From: Eretmocerus hayati
Taxonomy: Eukaryota > Arthropoda > Insecta > Hymenoptera > Aphelinidae
Reading direction: 5' to 3'
DNA length: 64,000 nucleotides
NCBI GenBank assembly: GCA_029851415.1
Contig: CM056744.1
Coordinates: 63,358,172-63,422,171, forward strand
Below, one piece after another: positions 9,971-19,849 of the stretch. The translations under genes were made by a program, and so were the position numbers. Positions within the stretch are counted from its first letter, which is position 1. Each line of letters begins with the position of its first letter. The notes under the pieces are model-generated. The model saw nothing but the letters and a program-made list of their open reading frames with translations. It had not been told where the DNA came from and searched no databases.

Positions 9971-10011
9971 GTCTTCGGACGAATAAACGGGCATCAATCA
10001 ATCAATCAATC
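9971..10011 (+). other. 3' terminus of the CR1-group element: UUCG hairpin, AATAAA and (ATCA)n tail
   Basis: GTC-TTCG-GAC at 9971-9980 can fold into a tight hairpin. AATAAA follows at 9982-9987 and the ATCA repeats start at 9993. In L2-type LINEs a 3' stem-loop plus a short-repeat tail serves as the template start for the element's RT; the role here is inferred from that. Confidence 0.6.
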
Positions 10012-10040
10012 TCTCTCTCTCTCTCTTCTTCTTCTTCCTC
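10012..10040. repeat. (TC)n/(TTC)n microsatellite
   Basis: This tract continues the CT repeat that lies left of the CR1-group element. Confidence 0.8.
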
Positions 10041-11430
10041 GACCATCTTACATACCCAAAACATGTGTAGCAGAGACGTTTCGTATTTCTCGAGTCGAAG
10101 CACGGGGCTGGTGGAATCGAACTGAGATGTAAAACGAAGGCATGAATTTCGCGGTGCTGAATAAAACGCGTCCAGTGCTCGGATTGAGAAAATAATGGTA
10201 CACAACTCTGAATCGTTTTAGAGAGGCTTTGCTGGAGCATTGCAGAGCTCTATGAGCAACGTTAAGGGGTTAATAATCCAAGTAGAAAAAAAGTGTGAGG
10301 TTAAAAAACCCCAATTCAAAGTATAGATAGGCACAGCGCCTCGCTCGATTTTTCGTCTGCTCATACTCGTCAGCGAGGCGCTACCGCGCCTCTTGATATC
10401 ACAATCAAGCCGGTGGTACTCGTAAGCACAATGACGCGAACATACATAAACGAAAGCGTAAACACGTCTGTACGCGACGGTAGCTCGATCGAGACTCAAT
10501 CCTGAGGCTTTAATACTGAATTCCTCCACTTGAGACAAGCATGACCAATGTTTTGCATTGGCGCGAGGGCCTTCATCAGGTATTGATCCGTTTATAAGCT
10601 GACTCCTGCAAAAGTGCGTTCTCATCTTAACAAACAGTCTCTCGGAAAAAAGTGGTGTGGTTCCGAGTTTAGTAGGTCGAATTCGAGGTAGCTGAGCTAG
10701 ATTTTAGTTGTCTGTACACATATCTGGACAAATCCATCGTTACATTGGAGTATTTTCACGAAGTTTCAGTTTTGTAGAGTGAAAACTGACAAGTATGTAA
10801 TTTTTTTTCAGATACCGGGGTAGCTTTGGAACACTTGGTCATGTACTCTCAATCATTTTCCAAGATTCATATCATCCTCGAATTCGATATACTAGAGTAG
10901 CCGTTGATGAGAGCTTCAAAATGAGCCAAAGAACGTCTCCTTTCGACCCACAGAAGCCAAGTTATGGCAGTATTGTCAGAAACCGACTCTGAAGGTATTT
11001 TTCTTCTCGAGAGTTAGCCGTGGTACAGCCAGTGAGGCATGCTAAAGGCGTCTATGCTCAATTATAGAAGTTCAATTCAACCAGATGGACTTTTATGATA
11101 GGTCAATGGAAAACTAAGACACTCAGCTGCCGATTACTGATGGTGAGAAACGATTGCGTGACCTAGTTCATGAATCAATTGACGAATAAATAATGATAAC
11201 AATTTCTGTTCCAAAGTTACCCCAGTCCGTGTCTCACTTTGAAACACGACTTTCAACGCTCATTCCTCCAACCAAATATGTCCAAATGGACGTTATGAAC
11301 ACCGCAACCAAAACTGAAACTGTAAACTTTCGATTGACCACAGATACAATGCACTTCTGATGTAAGGCGTACAAGTTTCGCGAGGTTGAAGAAAAAAATG
11401 CGATTTTTGTTCCAAAATTACCCCGGTTGA
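10041..11430. other. 1.4-kb stretch without a recognised gene
   Basis: Only short frames of up to ~135 codons are found, none with a recognisable motif. The segments around 10,810, 11,220 and 11,410 share the phrase TACCCCGG or TACCCCAG near GAAACA-like text, hinting at an old dispersed repeat. I cannot name it. Confidence 0.35.
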
Positions 11431-12366
11431 CGGTACTTGGGATATGTGCCAAAAAGGAACAACGAAGATGGAAGTCATATCGGACATATGTCAAAGAAGG
11501 CAAACACAGCACTAGGAAATGTATGGAGCATGGGAGAAAGACTTTTCAGAAACGAATGGGATAAGAGAATGAAGCTGCTAGACACACTGATAGTGAGCAT
11601 ACTATCATATGGGGTGGAAATATGGGAATGGAAAGAATGGAAGGAGATTGAGAATGTACAGACAAAATATATCAAGTGGATACTGAAGCTACAGAGACAC
11701 ACACCAAACTACCTCATTCTGAATGAGGTAGGCAGAAACAAGATAGCAGTGAAGACAGGAACCAGGTGTCTGAGATATGAAGATAAACTAGAAGAGGATA
11801 TAGAAGGGAGCATAAGGAAAGGACTCTGGAGGAAGCTCAGAGAAGGAAAGGCTGACAAAAAACTAAAAGAGGCAAGGAGAAAGTGGTTCAACGACAAAGG
11901 ATGGCCAGAGAGCGAGCTGGAGACAAGTACAGAAGATAGAAAAGAGAGATACAGTAAATTTCTAGTTTGCTTCGTTCTACAAAGCAAAAAGGATCAGGAC
12001 AAACAAAATGCGATGAACAATGTGAGAAACTCCAAATACTGTGAGGAACTAAAGGAATGGCTGATAGACAGCAGCACCGCAGTATACGTCCACTCCGCCG
12101 AAGAATCAATCAAGAGAAATCTTAGCACCATCGCAAGATTCAGACTAGGAAACGAGGCAAGAGGGAATGAATACTGGAAAGAAGAAGAGAGCAAAATATG
12201 CAGAATATGCAAGAAAGAGGAAGAAACTATGAGACATGTGTTTGAGGAATGTGAGGCAACAAAGCAAGGAAGAAATTGGATGGAAATCTTGAAAGGTAAC
12301 TGGGGGAAAATAGGTCGGCTGAAAGGCATAGAATGGAAAAGAAAAAGAGCCGGTGACAAGTTGTAA
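11431..12366 (+). pseudogene. C-terminal fragment of a non-LTR reverse transcriptase
   Basis: The open frame starts just after a TGA at 11428 with YLGYV.KRNNEDGSHI, the segment that follows the RT catalytic core in many insect LINE polymerases. Next come the thumb region (LDTLIVSILSYGVEIWEW, VQTKYIKWILKL) and a C-terminal Cys/His motif, CRICKKEEETMRHVFEEC. The finger, palm and endonuclease are missing, so this is a 5'-truncated copy. It has no internal stop in ~310 codons, suggesting a fairly recent insertion. I cannot assign the clade from sequence alone. It is distinct in sequence and composition (A-rich, Lys/Glu-rich) from the CR1-group copies nearby. Confidence 0.72.
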
Positions 12367-12545
12367 ACACATGGCAGAAGACAAAAGAAGGAGAGGGAGG
12401 AATGAGAACAGAAACAGAAACGCAGGATCAGGAACGGGGGGGAGGCGCGCAACGACGCAGCAGCCGACTACTGACACACGAGATAGAGCGAAAATAGGCA
12501 CAGAACCCACGCCTAAGCAAGCAAACGATAAAAATCCGATTAAAC

Positions 12546-12866
12546 GTGGAAAACTACAAAGAAAGCCTAGAAGAGGGAAGAAGGAGACAGAGGGCAGAGG
12601 AAAACCTCAATAGATTACAGGAAGCAAACAGAGAGCTGCAACGAAGGCTGGAAGATTTGGAAGCAGTGAGGTTAGAAAATGCAACAAGTGGAAGTGAAAG
12701 TGAGGTGAGCACAGAAGAAAGTGAAATTAATACACAAAGCAGGCATGAGATGGGAGCTGTAGTGATTAGGAGAGGAGTAGCAAATAGAGGGAAGAGGGTG
12801 GAGCAGTGGATCATGGAAAAACTTGGAGGAGAAACAAGAAGAAAGGAAAGAGCAGTGTTAGCTTAG
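12546..12866 (+). CDS. Small coiled-coil open frame downstream of the LINE fragment
   Basis: About 106 codons from a GTG at 12546 encode a Glu/Arg/Leu-rich coiled coil (EENLNRLQEANRELQRRLED), an acidic Ser/Glu stretch and a basic tail. The frame ends inside the SINE head at 12864-12866. There is no ATG upstream in the frame that I trust. It shares base composition with the LINE fragment just upstream, so it may be 3' UTR of that element or part of a neighbouring ORF1. It may also not be a gene; confidence is low. Confidence 0.25.
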   Translation: MENYKESLEEGRRRQRAEENLNRLQEANRELQRRLEDLEAVRLENATSGSESEVSTEESEINTQSRHEMGAVVIRRGVANRGKRVEQWIMEKLGGETRRKERAVLA

Positions 12867-13510
12867 TCCGTAGCGTGCTAGCTTCGGAATCAACACTGTT
12901 CGAGGGGTCGTGGGTTCGATTCCCGGCGAAATCACTCGGAAATTTATTCTGAGGTTTTTTCGACGGGAAAAGGACCTAGATACCCCGCCTTCTTTGGAAT
13001 GGTGTTTTCTCCGGGATTATCCTTCAGAGAAATCCTGGGTTTTCCCATTTCACGAGGTTCAACTATCGGGCCTTGGGCGGTTGCGAAGCAGGGGGAGAGT
13101 GGGTAACGTAGGGAGTTCAATAAGCCAACCCGACGTGCCTCCCCAAATGCACAGGGAGGTGCGGGGAATGTCGGCCTTACCGGCATTGGAGTTCGAGTCT
13201 CACCAAATTTTGGCCTCGCTAACCATGAAGAGGCTCTCTCCGGGATGGCTAAGGGTACAACGGATCCGATGGCTCACTTCGGGAGACAGGGAATGTCAGC
13301 CTTGCCGGCATTGGAGAGAGGCATCCCATGGCTGCTACCCATGGCGTAGGTCACTCCGGCGTAGCTGGAATCCATGTGTAGAGGAAAAATTCGGGCATAA
13401 CCCTTCACACCAAGGTGGTGAAGGTGCCCCCCGTGCTAGGCCCAGGAGGCTGCAAGGGTATCTCGAAAAAATAGGCAAGAATAGGTCGGCGTTTTGTATT
13501 GAGTTGTGCC
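12855..13510 (+). mobile_element. tRNA-derived SINE-like element
   Basis: The head (12855-12935) is tRNA-like. Box A TAGCTTAGTCCG at 12859-12870 matches TRGCNNAGYNGG at 11 of 12 positions, and box B GGTTCGATTCC at 12913-12923 is a perfect match. The 54-base spacing is normal for a polymerase III internal promoter. The 5' GTG can pair with CAC at 12933-12935. The GC-rich body that follows contains an imperfect direct repeat (GGGAATGTCGGCCTTACCGG near 13,159; GGGAATGTCAGCCTTGCCGG near 13,290). The 202-codon frame across the body has no motif and is probably chance. The 3' limit is uncertain. Confidence 0.68.
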
Positions 13511-13946
13511 GCCTTTAGCTTAGAGTCCAAGCGTTGAAAGATTCATGAAGCTGGAAAGACAAGGAAAGGAACAAAATATAGTTCTAGATGTGGTAAGCGG
13601 ATCGAGTATGTTCCTTATGCGGCCACATCATACATGTGTACTCACCTCTCGTGTTCCCTTGCTGGATATGTATAGATTTACCAATACGCGCAGCTGTACC
13701 CCCACACGCTCCGACATATGCATATAGATATACCCGCATATCTGTGTTGGTATGTTCCTGCCTTCAGCCTATCTTATACCTATATTGGTCTATTCGCAAG
13801 AGCCAGCAAGGGCGCATTTTTAGGTTATGATAGCTTTCTTATTGGAAGTGAATAGTTGCATTATCTATGGACATCGTCATATATTGGACTGAACGAATCA
13901 TGCGTCTGAATTCCTTTACATACCAATTTTGTTTCCCGATCTACTA
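13511..13946. other. Unassigned spacer
   Basis: I see no gene here. Two short overlapping rightward frames (60 and 64 codons) show no motif. Confidence 0.35.
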
Positions 13947-13977
13947 TGATTGATTGATTGATTGATTGGACTTTATT

Positions 13978-14007
13978 ACACCTTGGGGTAGAACCCCGTC
14001 TGGTGTG
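13978..14007 (-). other. 3'-terminal stem-loop of the CR1-like fragment
   Basis: The nested stem (GGGG/CCCC inside, CACACC/GGTGT outside) lies 10 bases before the tandem-repeat tail. This matches the position of the RT-recognised stem-loop in L2-type LINEs. Confidence 0.55.
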
Positions 14008-14319
14008 ATCGAAAACAACAACAAAAATACAAATTATACTTAATCTGAGAAAAATAACAATCGAGAAATACTATGTACATTGAATAGATAATACAATGCT
14101 ATAGGCAGAGTACTAGATTTCGTTTCTCTCATACAGTTTCACATTACATTTCACTTCACAATCCTATGGCAGTTTCATTTGACAACCTAATTGCATCGCA
14201 ATTCAAGAGAAATTCTAAGACCTATTTACATGTCACTGATCATTATTTCAGTATTACTATCGCAATTTACGTGGATATTTAGAAAAAAATACTTAGCAAT
14301 TGAATGGAAAAATTCATAA

Positions 14320-16416
14320 TCAAGAAAATAAGTCTATCAAGAATTGATTCGAGTCGATTACTTCAAAGGGCAGCCCTTCACATACAACACGGACATTCCA
14401 ATCGTCAACGTCACGTTTTAAGAGCTCTCCACGAAAAAATATTTTCATGCCTTCCAGTTTTTCTACATCAAATTCAGAGACTTTCAAAGAGTTTAACACC
14501 TTGCACGCTTTGATTTTGAATGAATTTTCCCACACTACAGTATTGGCTTTAGGATACACCAGCACTTCCCTGAAATTTCGATCAGATCTTCTCAGAATAA
14601 TGTCTATATCAAGTCTTACAAAACTATTTGCTAGATAAGTGGGTGTGCCGGAAGCAATTACCTTGTAAGCTGAATTGCACATAAAATACTCGCGCCTTCG
14701 GCGAACAGACATCCAACCTAAACTTAGCCGATGAGGAGTTACATGAGAGATTCTACTCAAGTCACCGACCACAAATCTCACACAAGCATTTTCAGCAACC
14801 TGAAGCTTGGAGTTGTTAGTTTCACTCACACTATCGTACACTACTGAAGCATAATCAAACAGCGGGAAAATCAAGGATTGGACTAACTCACGTCGCAAAG
14901 ATCTAGATAGTGAGTGTCGGTAGAATTTTAGAGAGTACAAGCTAGAGTGAACTTTTGAGACTACTGCCTTTGTATGTGATGACCAGTTAAGGTTCTGATC
15001 CAGCATCAATCCAAGATTTTTTGCTTCGAAAACGTATTCAAGTTCCACTCCATTTACTTTGATTTTTGGGATAGCATTATAATCAATTTGACTAGTGAGC
15101 TCAGTTGTTCCAAGTATGATGACTTTCGATTTAGCCTCATTTAGCGACAGCGCATTCAGTCCTGCATAGTTAGCTATTGCTTGAGCATCATGACTCAATT
15201 TTGCCAAACCTGTCAGTAGGTCACTAAGATAACAGTGCAAGTAAATTCGCGAATCATCAGCAAATAAGATACAAGAAGAGTACTTCAAAACACTAGGCAA
15301 ATCGTTAACATAAATAGCGAAAAGAAGTGGACCTAAAATACTACCCTGTGGTACTCCTGAAGCTACTCTCAAGAAATCTGATATTTTGCCGCCTTCGTCA
15401 ATTACTGCTTGGAGCCTATCCGCTAAATATGAGTAAAACCAACATAGAACACTGTTAGATACTTTGAAATTCCTAAGTTTCCAAAGCAGTAACTTATGAG
15501 GTATCGAGTCAAATGCCTTTGAAGAATCAAACAGTATGAGAATAGTAATCTTGCGATCCTCCATTGCTCGTTTGACATCATCCATGTCCCGAAGAAGAGC
15601 TGTCTGAGTGCTGTGACCACATTTATAGGCTGCTTGCCTTTCAAATAACAAATTATTTACGAGTAAATACGTGGACAGCTGGTTGTGAACTATGCGCTCG
15701 AGAACCTTAGATAACTCAGATAACTGAGCAATAGGTCTCGTATCGGAGGGTGTGGATGGTACTTTACATTTCAATAAAGGGCGGAGCAAAGTATTTTTCC
15801 ACAAAGTGGGAAAAATAGAATTTTCAAGGCTATAATTACAAAGGTCAGTCAAGTGTGAAACAACGTGAGGCAATGACAGTCTAAGCATTTCAGCTGATAA
15901 GCCATCAATGCCAGAACCTTTTGAGTTAGCTTTAAGAAGTATGGCGCAAACTTCATCAGTAGTAACTAGCCGAAATTTGAAAAGCTCATCATCCGTTCCA
16001 AGAGGAGTGGCATCAAGAATTTGCTGTAGGTCAGCTTGAAGTAATGGCTCAGCTCTGTTTACAATCGAAGCATAATATAGATTCAGGTCATCACGATTGG
16101 AAAATTTGAATGGAGAAGATTCAACAGGCTTTTTTAGATTTAGCTTTCTCAAGACTTACCATCTAGCACTCAAACTACCGGCATTAGTGAGAGAGTTTTT
16201 GATGTAAACATTTTTTGCACTATCCAAAAGATTACATACTCTGGACCGCAATCGTTTGTATAATTGTTTGTCATCAGAAGAACCAGAGACTCTACATTTT
16301 GTATAAGCTTTATCTCGACTTTTCATTAACTCTCGAATATCCGGAGTGACCCAAATGTTCATACAACGGGTGATTATTGAAGCATAGTTCTCAAGAATAT
16401 AGTTAACGATCTTTCA
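14320..16416 (-). pseudogene. CR1-like ORF2 fragment (linker, reverse transcriptase, C-terminus)
   Basis: The main frame (16152 down to 14320, 610 codons) covers the whole RT: DTRPIAQLSELSKVLERI, ILFDSSKAFDSIPHKLL, GVPQGSILGPLLFAIYVNDL and the catalytic FADD near residue 296 (15253-15264). The thumb and C-terminal region follow, to a stop at 14320. The upstream piece (16416-16156) holds the linker between endonuclease and RT (WVTPDIRELMKSRDKAYTK) in another frame, so a frameshift lies near 16,153. The endonuclease is missing. The FDFSKAFD motif reads FDSSKAFD. The RT portion itself has no stop. Confidence 0.8.
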
Positions 16417-17590
16417 TTTTTTTTTGAGCGGAATATAAGGGAAAATCTGATGACAGGATATCCCTGAAGAATCTCCCACCGGCAAACCATGAGCGCTTCC
16501 ATTTTGCTTACCCGGTGAACCGGATGAGCATGAATCCAATTCCCGTGTGCCTTGGGGGCTAAAACCTTTTGCTCTTAGCCCTACGATGTTGACAAGCCAT
16601 CTATGCTGAACTGAAGGCAGCTAACCACTATCTAACCAACCCACCCAGGAACCGCGTTAGCATGACTTGAGGGTGGGAGGCATATCGCGCGCCATGGGCG
16701 TTCCTCTTTGGTGTGTCCGCTCATATGTCTTCTCTCTTCGTCGTCAATGATCACTCTTCAAGTCGTCGTTGTTCGCTATGCAGCACCATTTGCTTGGCGC
16801 TGCAATGCCCGTTCTCGCTCTTCTTTTCGGGTGATCGTCATCTTGATGTGAGCGGCGATCTTATCTCACGTCTCTTTGCTGCGGAGCATGAACGGCACTA
16901 GAGTCTCAGAGGTGATCTGATTTCCAAGCCAGTTCACGAGCTCCGATCTCTCCACAGCTGTGTTCACACATTGGAAGAGTGCATGCTCCGCATCGTCCCA
17001 GTCTGCCTCACACATCTGACAGACCAGGATTTCCCTCTTCTGGAACCGCTCCAGGTACTCACCGGAGCAGCCATGCCAACTAAACGCTTGCGTCAGCCAG
17101 TAATCCAGCTCTCCGTGAGCTCGATCGATCTACCTAGGTATGTTGGGAATCAACCTTTGCATCCACTTCCTTTTCGTTGTACTCTCCCCCTCTTCCTGCC
17201 ACTCTTTGACGGTCTCCGCCCCTCTCGACGTCTCGTATAAGAGCCTTACGAGTGAGGTTAAGCACGACTCCATCGCTCTCGAGGGCTCCTTGGCATTTCA
17301 ATATCCGTTCTCTCTCGGCTACGAACAGGCGTACAGGCGGTGCACCCGCAAGTACACAGGCTGCGTGGTCGGACACCGTGCAATAAGCGCTGATCATCCG
17401 TAGCGCGAAATGCCGCTGGACTGGACCTAGCTTCGCGTTGATTACGGACCCTCTAGCTACCTGTCCCCAAATTGGTACACTGCACAGCATGATGGAATAG
17501 CTCACGGTGCTGAGTGAGGCTCTTCTGTTTGCTTTATAGTTAACTATCTGCTCGTCGATGGAATTTGGTGAGTTATGAAATTGCAATCAA
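16417..17590 (-). mobile_element. Second 5'-truncated R1-like retrotransposon fragment
   Basis: A 9-T run at 16417-16425 marks the tail of a leftward element. The 3' UTR (about 16426-16860) resembles that of the fragment at 3.8-4.3 kb. Coding remains cover about 16,870-17,586. The tail directly abuts the CR1-like fragment at 16416, so one of the two inserted into or next to the other. Confidence 0.7.
16870..17586 (-). pseudogene. R1-like ORF2 C-terminal remnant
   Basis: The frame 17586-17134 encodes the post-RT region of R1-type LINEs (VPIWGQVA, VQRHFALRMISAYCTVSDHA, FVAERERIL). After a frame change, 17,050-16,870 encodes the zinc motif CQMCEADWDDAEHALFQC, then LVPFMLRSKET before a TGA where the sister fragment has Trp. 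At least one frameshift and one nonsense change are present. No RT catalytic region is left. Confidence 0.7.
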
Positions 17591-17838
17591 ATATTGGATC
17601 ATCACTTATGTCTTCAGGCTAGAGATCAAACTCTGTGATGAGTTTCTAACCCCTTTTTTCTTATTTTCTTTAATGAAGGTGAAACCTTCTTTACCGACGG
17701 TGTGGCCGAGGAAAATCCAAACTGGGTGCGCACAATTCAGAGCGTTACGTTCACGCGTAACGAACCCACTAACCAACCCTCTCACCAGCCCAGCCCACCG
17801 ACATCCATCGACAACCCACCCTCCCACGTACCCACCTG
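17591..17838. other. Unassigned spacer before the microsatellite
   Basis: I see no gene. Open frames here extend into the CATC repeat and are products of it. Confidence 0.35.
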
Positions 17839-17872
17839 CCCATCCATTCATCCAATCGTCCGTCCATCCATG

Positions 17873-17907
<35 letters not shown>

Positions 17908-18093
17908 CCATCCATCCATCCATCCATCCCTCCATCCATCCATCCATCCATCTATCCATCCATCCATCCATCCATCCGTCCGTCCATCCGTCCGTCCGTC
18001 CGTCCGTCCGTCCGTCCATCCGTCCGTCCATCCATCCATCCATCCATCTATCCATCCATCCATCCATCCATCCATCCATCCATCCATCCATCT
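17839..18093. repeat. (CATC)n/(CGTC)n microsatellite, ~255 bp
   Basis: Tetranucleotide units CATC dominate, with CGTC variants clustered at 17,980-18,030. The repeat creates long spurious frames on both strands (His-Pro-Ser-Ile repeats on the plus strand and Met-Asp-Gly-Trp repeats on the minus strand). Confidence 0.95.
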
Positions 18094-18220
18094 GATAAGA
18101 GGATCCGGACGGACAAAATTTTGCTTGCCGTTTAATGATTATAGAATAATATATACAACATGTCACATAAATTGTGTGTTAATGTATCAGATGATAATTC
18201 AGATCGTCCTCTTTTTGGTA

Positions 18221-18644
18221 TATAATGTTGTAGGTTTCTTCAATCGATCTTGGAGGACAGGGTTTGTGTAGATGATAAAACACAATATTCTGCAAATTTT
18301 TTGTGTATTTGCGACGTTTCGTACAGTGTAATTCACTGACCTCATCAGGCTAGGTGCCATATTTTTAAAGTAGATTTTATATTTTAATTATCGATAGGTA
18401 GACTGTGTCTTTCTACCATCACGTCATGTGTGTGAACAACGAGTTGTTCACACACCTGACAGTCTACCTATCGATAATTAAAATGTCAAATCTACTGTAA
18501 AAATATGGCACCTAGCCTGATGAGGTCAGTGAATTACACTGTACGAAACGTCGCAAATACACAAAAAATTTGCAGAATATTGTGTTTCATCATCTACACA
18601 AACCTTGTCCTCCAAGATCGATTAAAGAAACCTACAACATTATA
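18221..18644. mobile_element. Near-perfect palindrome carrying hammerhead-ribozyme-like cores
   Basis: The two ~212-bp arms are reverse complements with few mismatches; only GA (18432-18433) separates the innermost stem GTGTGTGAACAAC / GTTGTTCACACAC. Each arm contains CTGATGA, a stem AGTG-AATTA-CACT and GAAAC. The right arm has this on the plus strand (18517-18548) and the left arm on the minus strand (18317-18348). CUGAUGA plus GAAA flanking a stem II hairpin is the hammerhead core, and Penelope-like elements are known to carry such ribozymes. Stem II has two mismatches and stem III would be minimal, so activity is unproven. No coding frame. Confidence 0.72.
18517..18548 (+). ncRNA. Candidate type I hammerhead ribozyme core (right arm)
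   Basis: CTGATGA (18517-18523), a hairpin with AGTG/CACT pairing and GAAA (18545-18548), followed by CGTC that could supply the GUC cleavage triplet. The mirror copy lies at 18317-18348 on the minus strand. Helix III is very short, as described for Penelope-type hammerheads. This is a motif match only. Confidence 0.4.
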
Positions 18645-18646
18645 AA

Positions 18647-19420
18647 TTGTATATCCCAGAAAAAATAAGTGGCATAGAAATTGTAGTTTCGATTGGTGCG
18701 ATCGAAATAGTTCGTAACGGATTCCTGAGTTTGTAACTTTCATGAGAAATATCGTATTTTTTAGCGTTGTTCCAGTAATGCTCCAAGAGTGATGTTTAGT
18801 GGCTAACCATCACACCAAAGCATAATATTGTGTATCCTGTCAGGTTATGGTTTATGAGGGTATTGTAGTCAGCTGCTATATCGTTGATTGATGATTATGA
18901 TTTTTTGCGCGAGCAGTCGGTACACGGCAATATCATCAAGTGATGCATTGTGCTGTGCGTGTTGGAGAAAACCAGCGAGAGCTGCGGCAGCATCGGCAGT
19001 GGCATCATTTGAATTGAATCGGTGCTCTTGTGGAGACAACTACGCAGTGTTGTTCTCGGTGTTGATGTGATTTTGTTATGGAGCGGGGGTGGTGCGGGGG
19101 CAATGGAGTATTGTAAGATGTTTGGCATGATCGAGACAGCTTTAATTGCTGTCGAGCAGACAGCTGCTGCCTCGGCCACTGCAGCAGAAGGTCGAGATGC
19201 CGCGTTGCAGCCGAAACTCGTGTTTCAGCATTTCCTCGTCGTCGATAGTTCGTAGTGCAGATGCGGTGGACCAGTGTAGTGTCTTGGGACATGCTTTCGG
19301 TGCACCGAAAGCATGAGCCACGACCATCGTGTGCGCGGTGGTATCCTGGCAATTTTCGAAGTCAAAGTGATGGATGGTTGTGTTGGCAGTTGCCACGTGT
19401 GTGCCTGTTGCTCGCCTTTC
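18647..19420 (+). repeat. Divergent copy of the terminal arm of the 9.4-kb inverted-repeat element
   Basis: From about 18,647 the sequence follows the left terminus of the element at 46.0 kb (shared phrases TTTCGATTGGTG, CCTGAGTTTGTAACT, GTATTTTTTAGCG, TTTTTTGCGCGAGC, GTGCTGTGCGTGTTGG) with many substitutions. The several short frames across it are not conserved against the other copy. The matching opposite arm was not found in the window, so this copy is partial or deleted. Confidence 0.6.
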
Positions 19421-19849
19421 TCACGCATCCCCTAAGTTTGCGATACACGGAGATCACAATTGTGACTGCTTGGCTGATAATTGGGAGATCACGGATCCAT
19501 TTGATCAATTTTTCGATCGCCTGCGTGACTCGAAATTTACTTGCGTAAATTTCTCAGAGAATTGAGGTTCTCTGAGAATAATTCAACCAAGTTCTTTAAA
19601 GACATACGTACGATAAGTTAGGAATTCCCGGAGTCCCAATTTTGCCAATTCATAAACGCGTGCTCTGGAATAGGCATGATGTGTTAACGCCAGTGAAGGC
19701 TGTGTCGTGTCTGCTATTGACTGCTGCGCCCGTGCTGCGGCTACCATTTGGAGCGTTAGTGATGTCGGTGAAGATGCAGACTGCCTCGGTTCAACATTGG
19801 TAGTTTAATCATTTTCGAGTCACGAGCAGTTGGTGCAATATCGAGTGCC
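19421..19849. other. Unassigned, probably repeat-derived
   Basis: I see no gene. It lies between two segments that resemble the interior of the 9.4-kb element, so it is probably part of a decayed relative. Confidence 0.3.

Larger units (their letters stand above)
4640..10011 (+). mobile_element. Apparently full-length CR1-group non-LTR retrotransposon
   Basis: The element holds a ~290-bp 5' leader, ORF1 (4933-6729), ORF2 (6730-9657) and a ~330-bp 3' UTR. The UTR ends in a small UUCG hairpin, an AATAAA box and an (ATCA)n tail. Tails made of short tandem repeats in place of poly-A are a hallmark of CR1, L2 and related LINEs, and the RT reads as that group. Both ORFs are intact. CT repeat flanks both ends. 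Two other CR1-group pieces lie in this window: a close relative at 28.2-29.9 kb and a more distant one at 13.9-16.4 kb. Confidence 0.85.
13947..16416 (-). mobile_element. 5'-truncated CR1-like non-LTR retrotransposon
   Basis: On the minus strand the element ends with an AATAAA box and an (AATC)n tail (plus-strand TGAT repeats at 13947-13968). Just inside lies a strong hairpin (13978-14007): CACACC and GGTGT pair outside, GGGG-TTCTA-CCCC inside. The tail type links it to the complete element at 4.6-10 kb, but the protein is clearly diverged, so it is a different family. The 5' side stops at about 16416, exactly where the poly-A tail of an R1-like fragment begins. Confidence 0.8.

Noticed and set aside
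10002..10240. Short leftward frames ending in Arg-Glu repeats
   Set aside because: Produced by the GA side of the CT microsatellite.
11994..12510. Leftward frames rich in Phe, Leu and Ser opposite the LINE fragment
   Set aside because: They are antisense shadows of the A-rich, Lys/Glu-rich RT fragment on the plus strand.
12855..12935. A functional tRNA gene
   Set aside because: The boxes are good but the acceptor and anticodon stems do not pair properly, so a tRNA-derived SINE head is the better reading.
12910..13518. 202-codon frame in the SINE body
   Set aside because: No motif and it starts inside the tRNA-like box B region; GC-rich sequence gives few stops.
17565..18271. Long open frames of 176-189 codons on both strands rich in His-Pro-Ser-Ile or Met-Asp-Gly-Trp
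   Set aside because: They are direct translations of the CATC/CGTC microsatellite and have no flanking coding signal.
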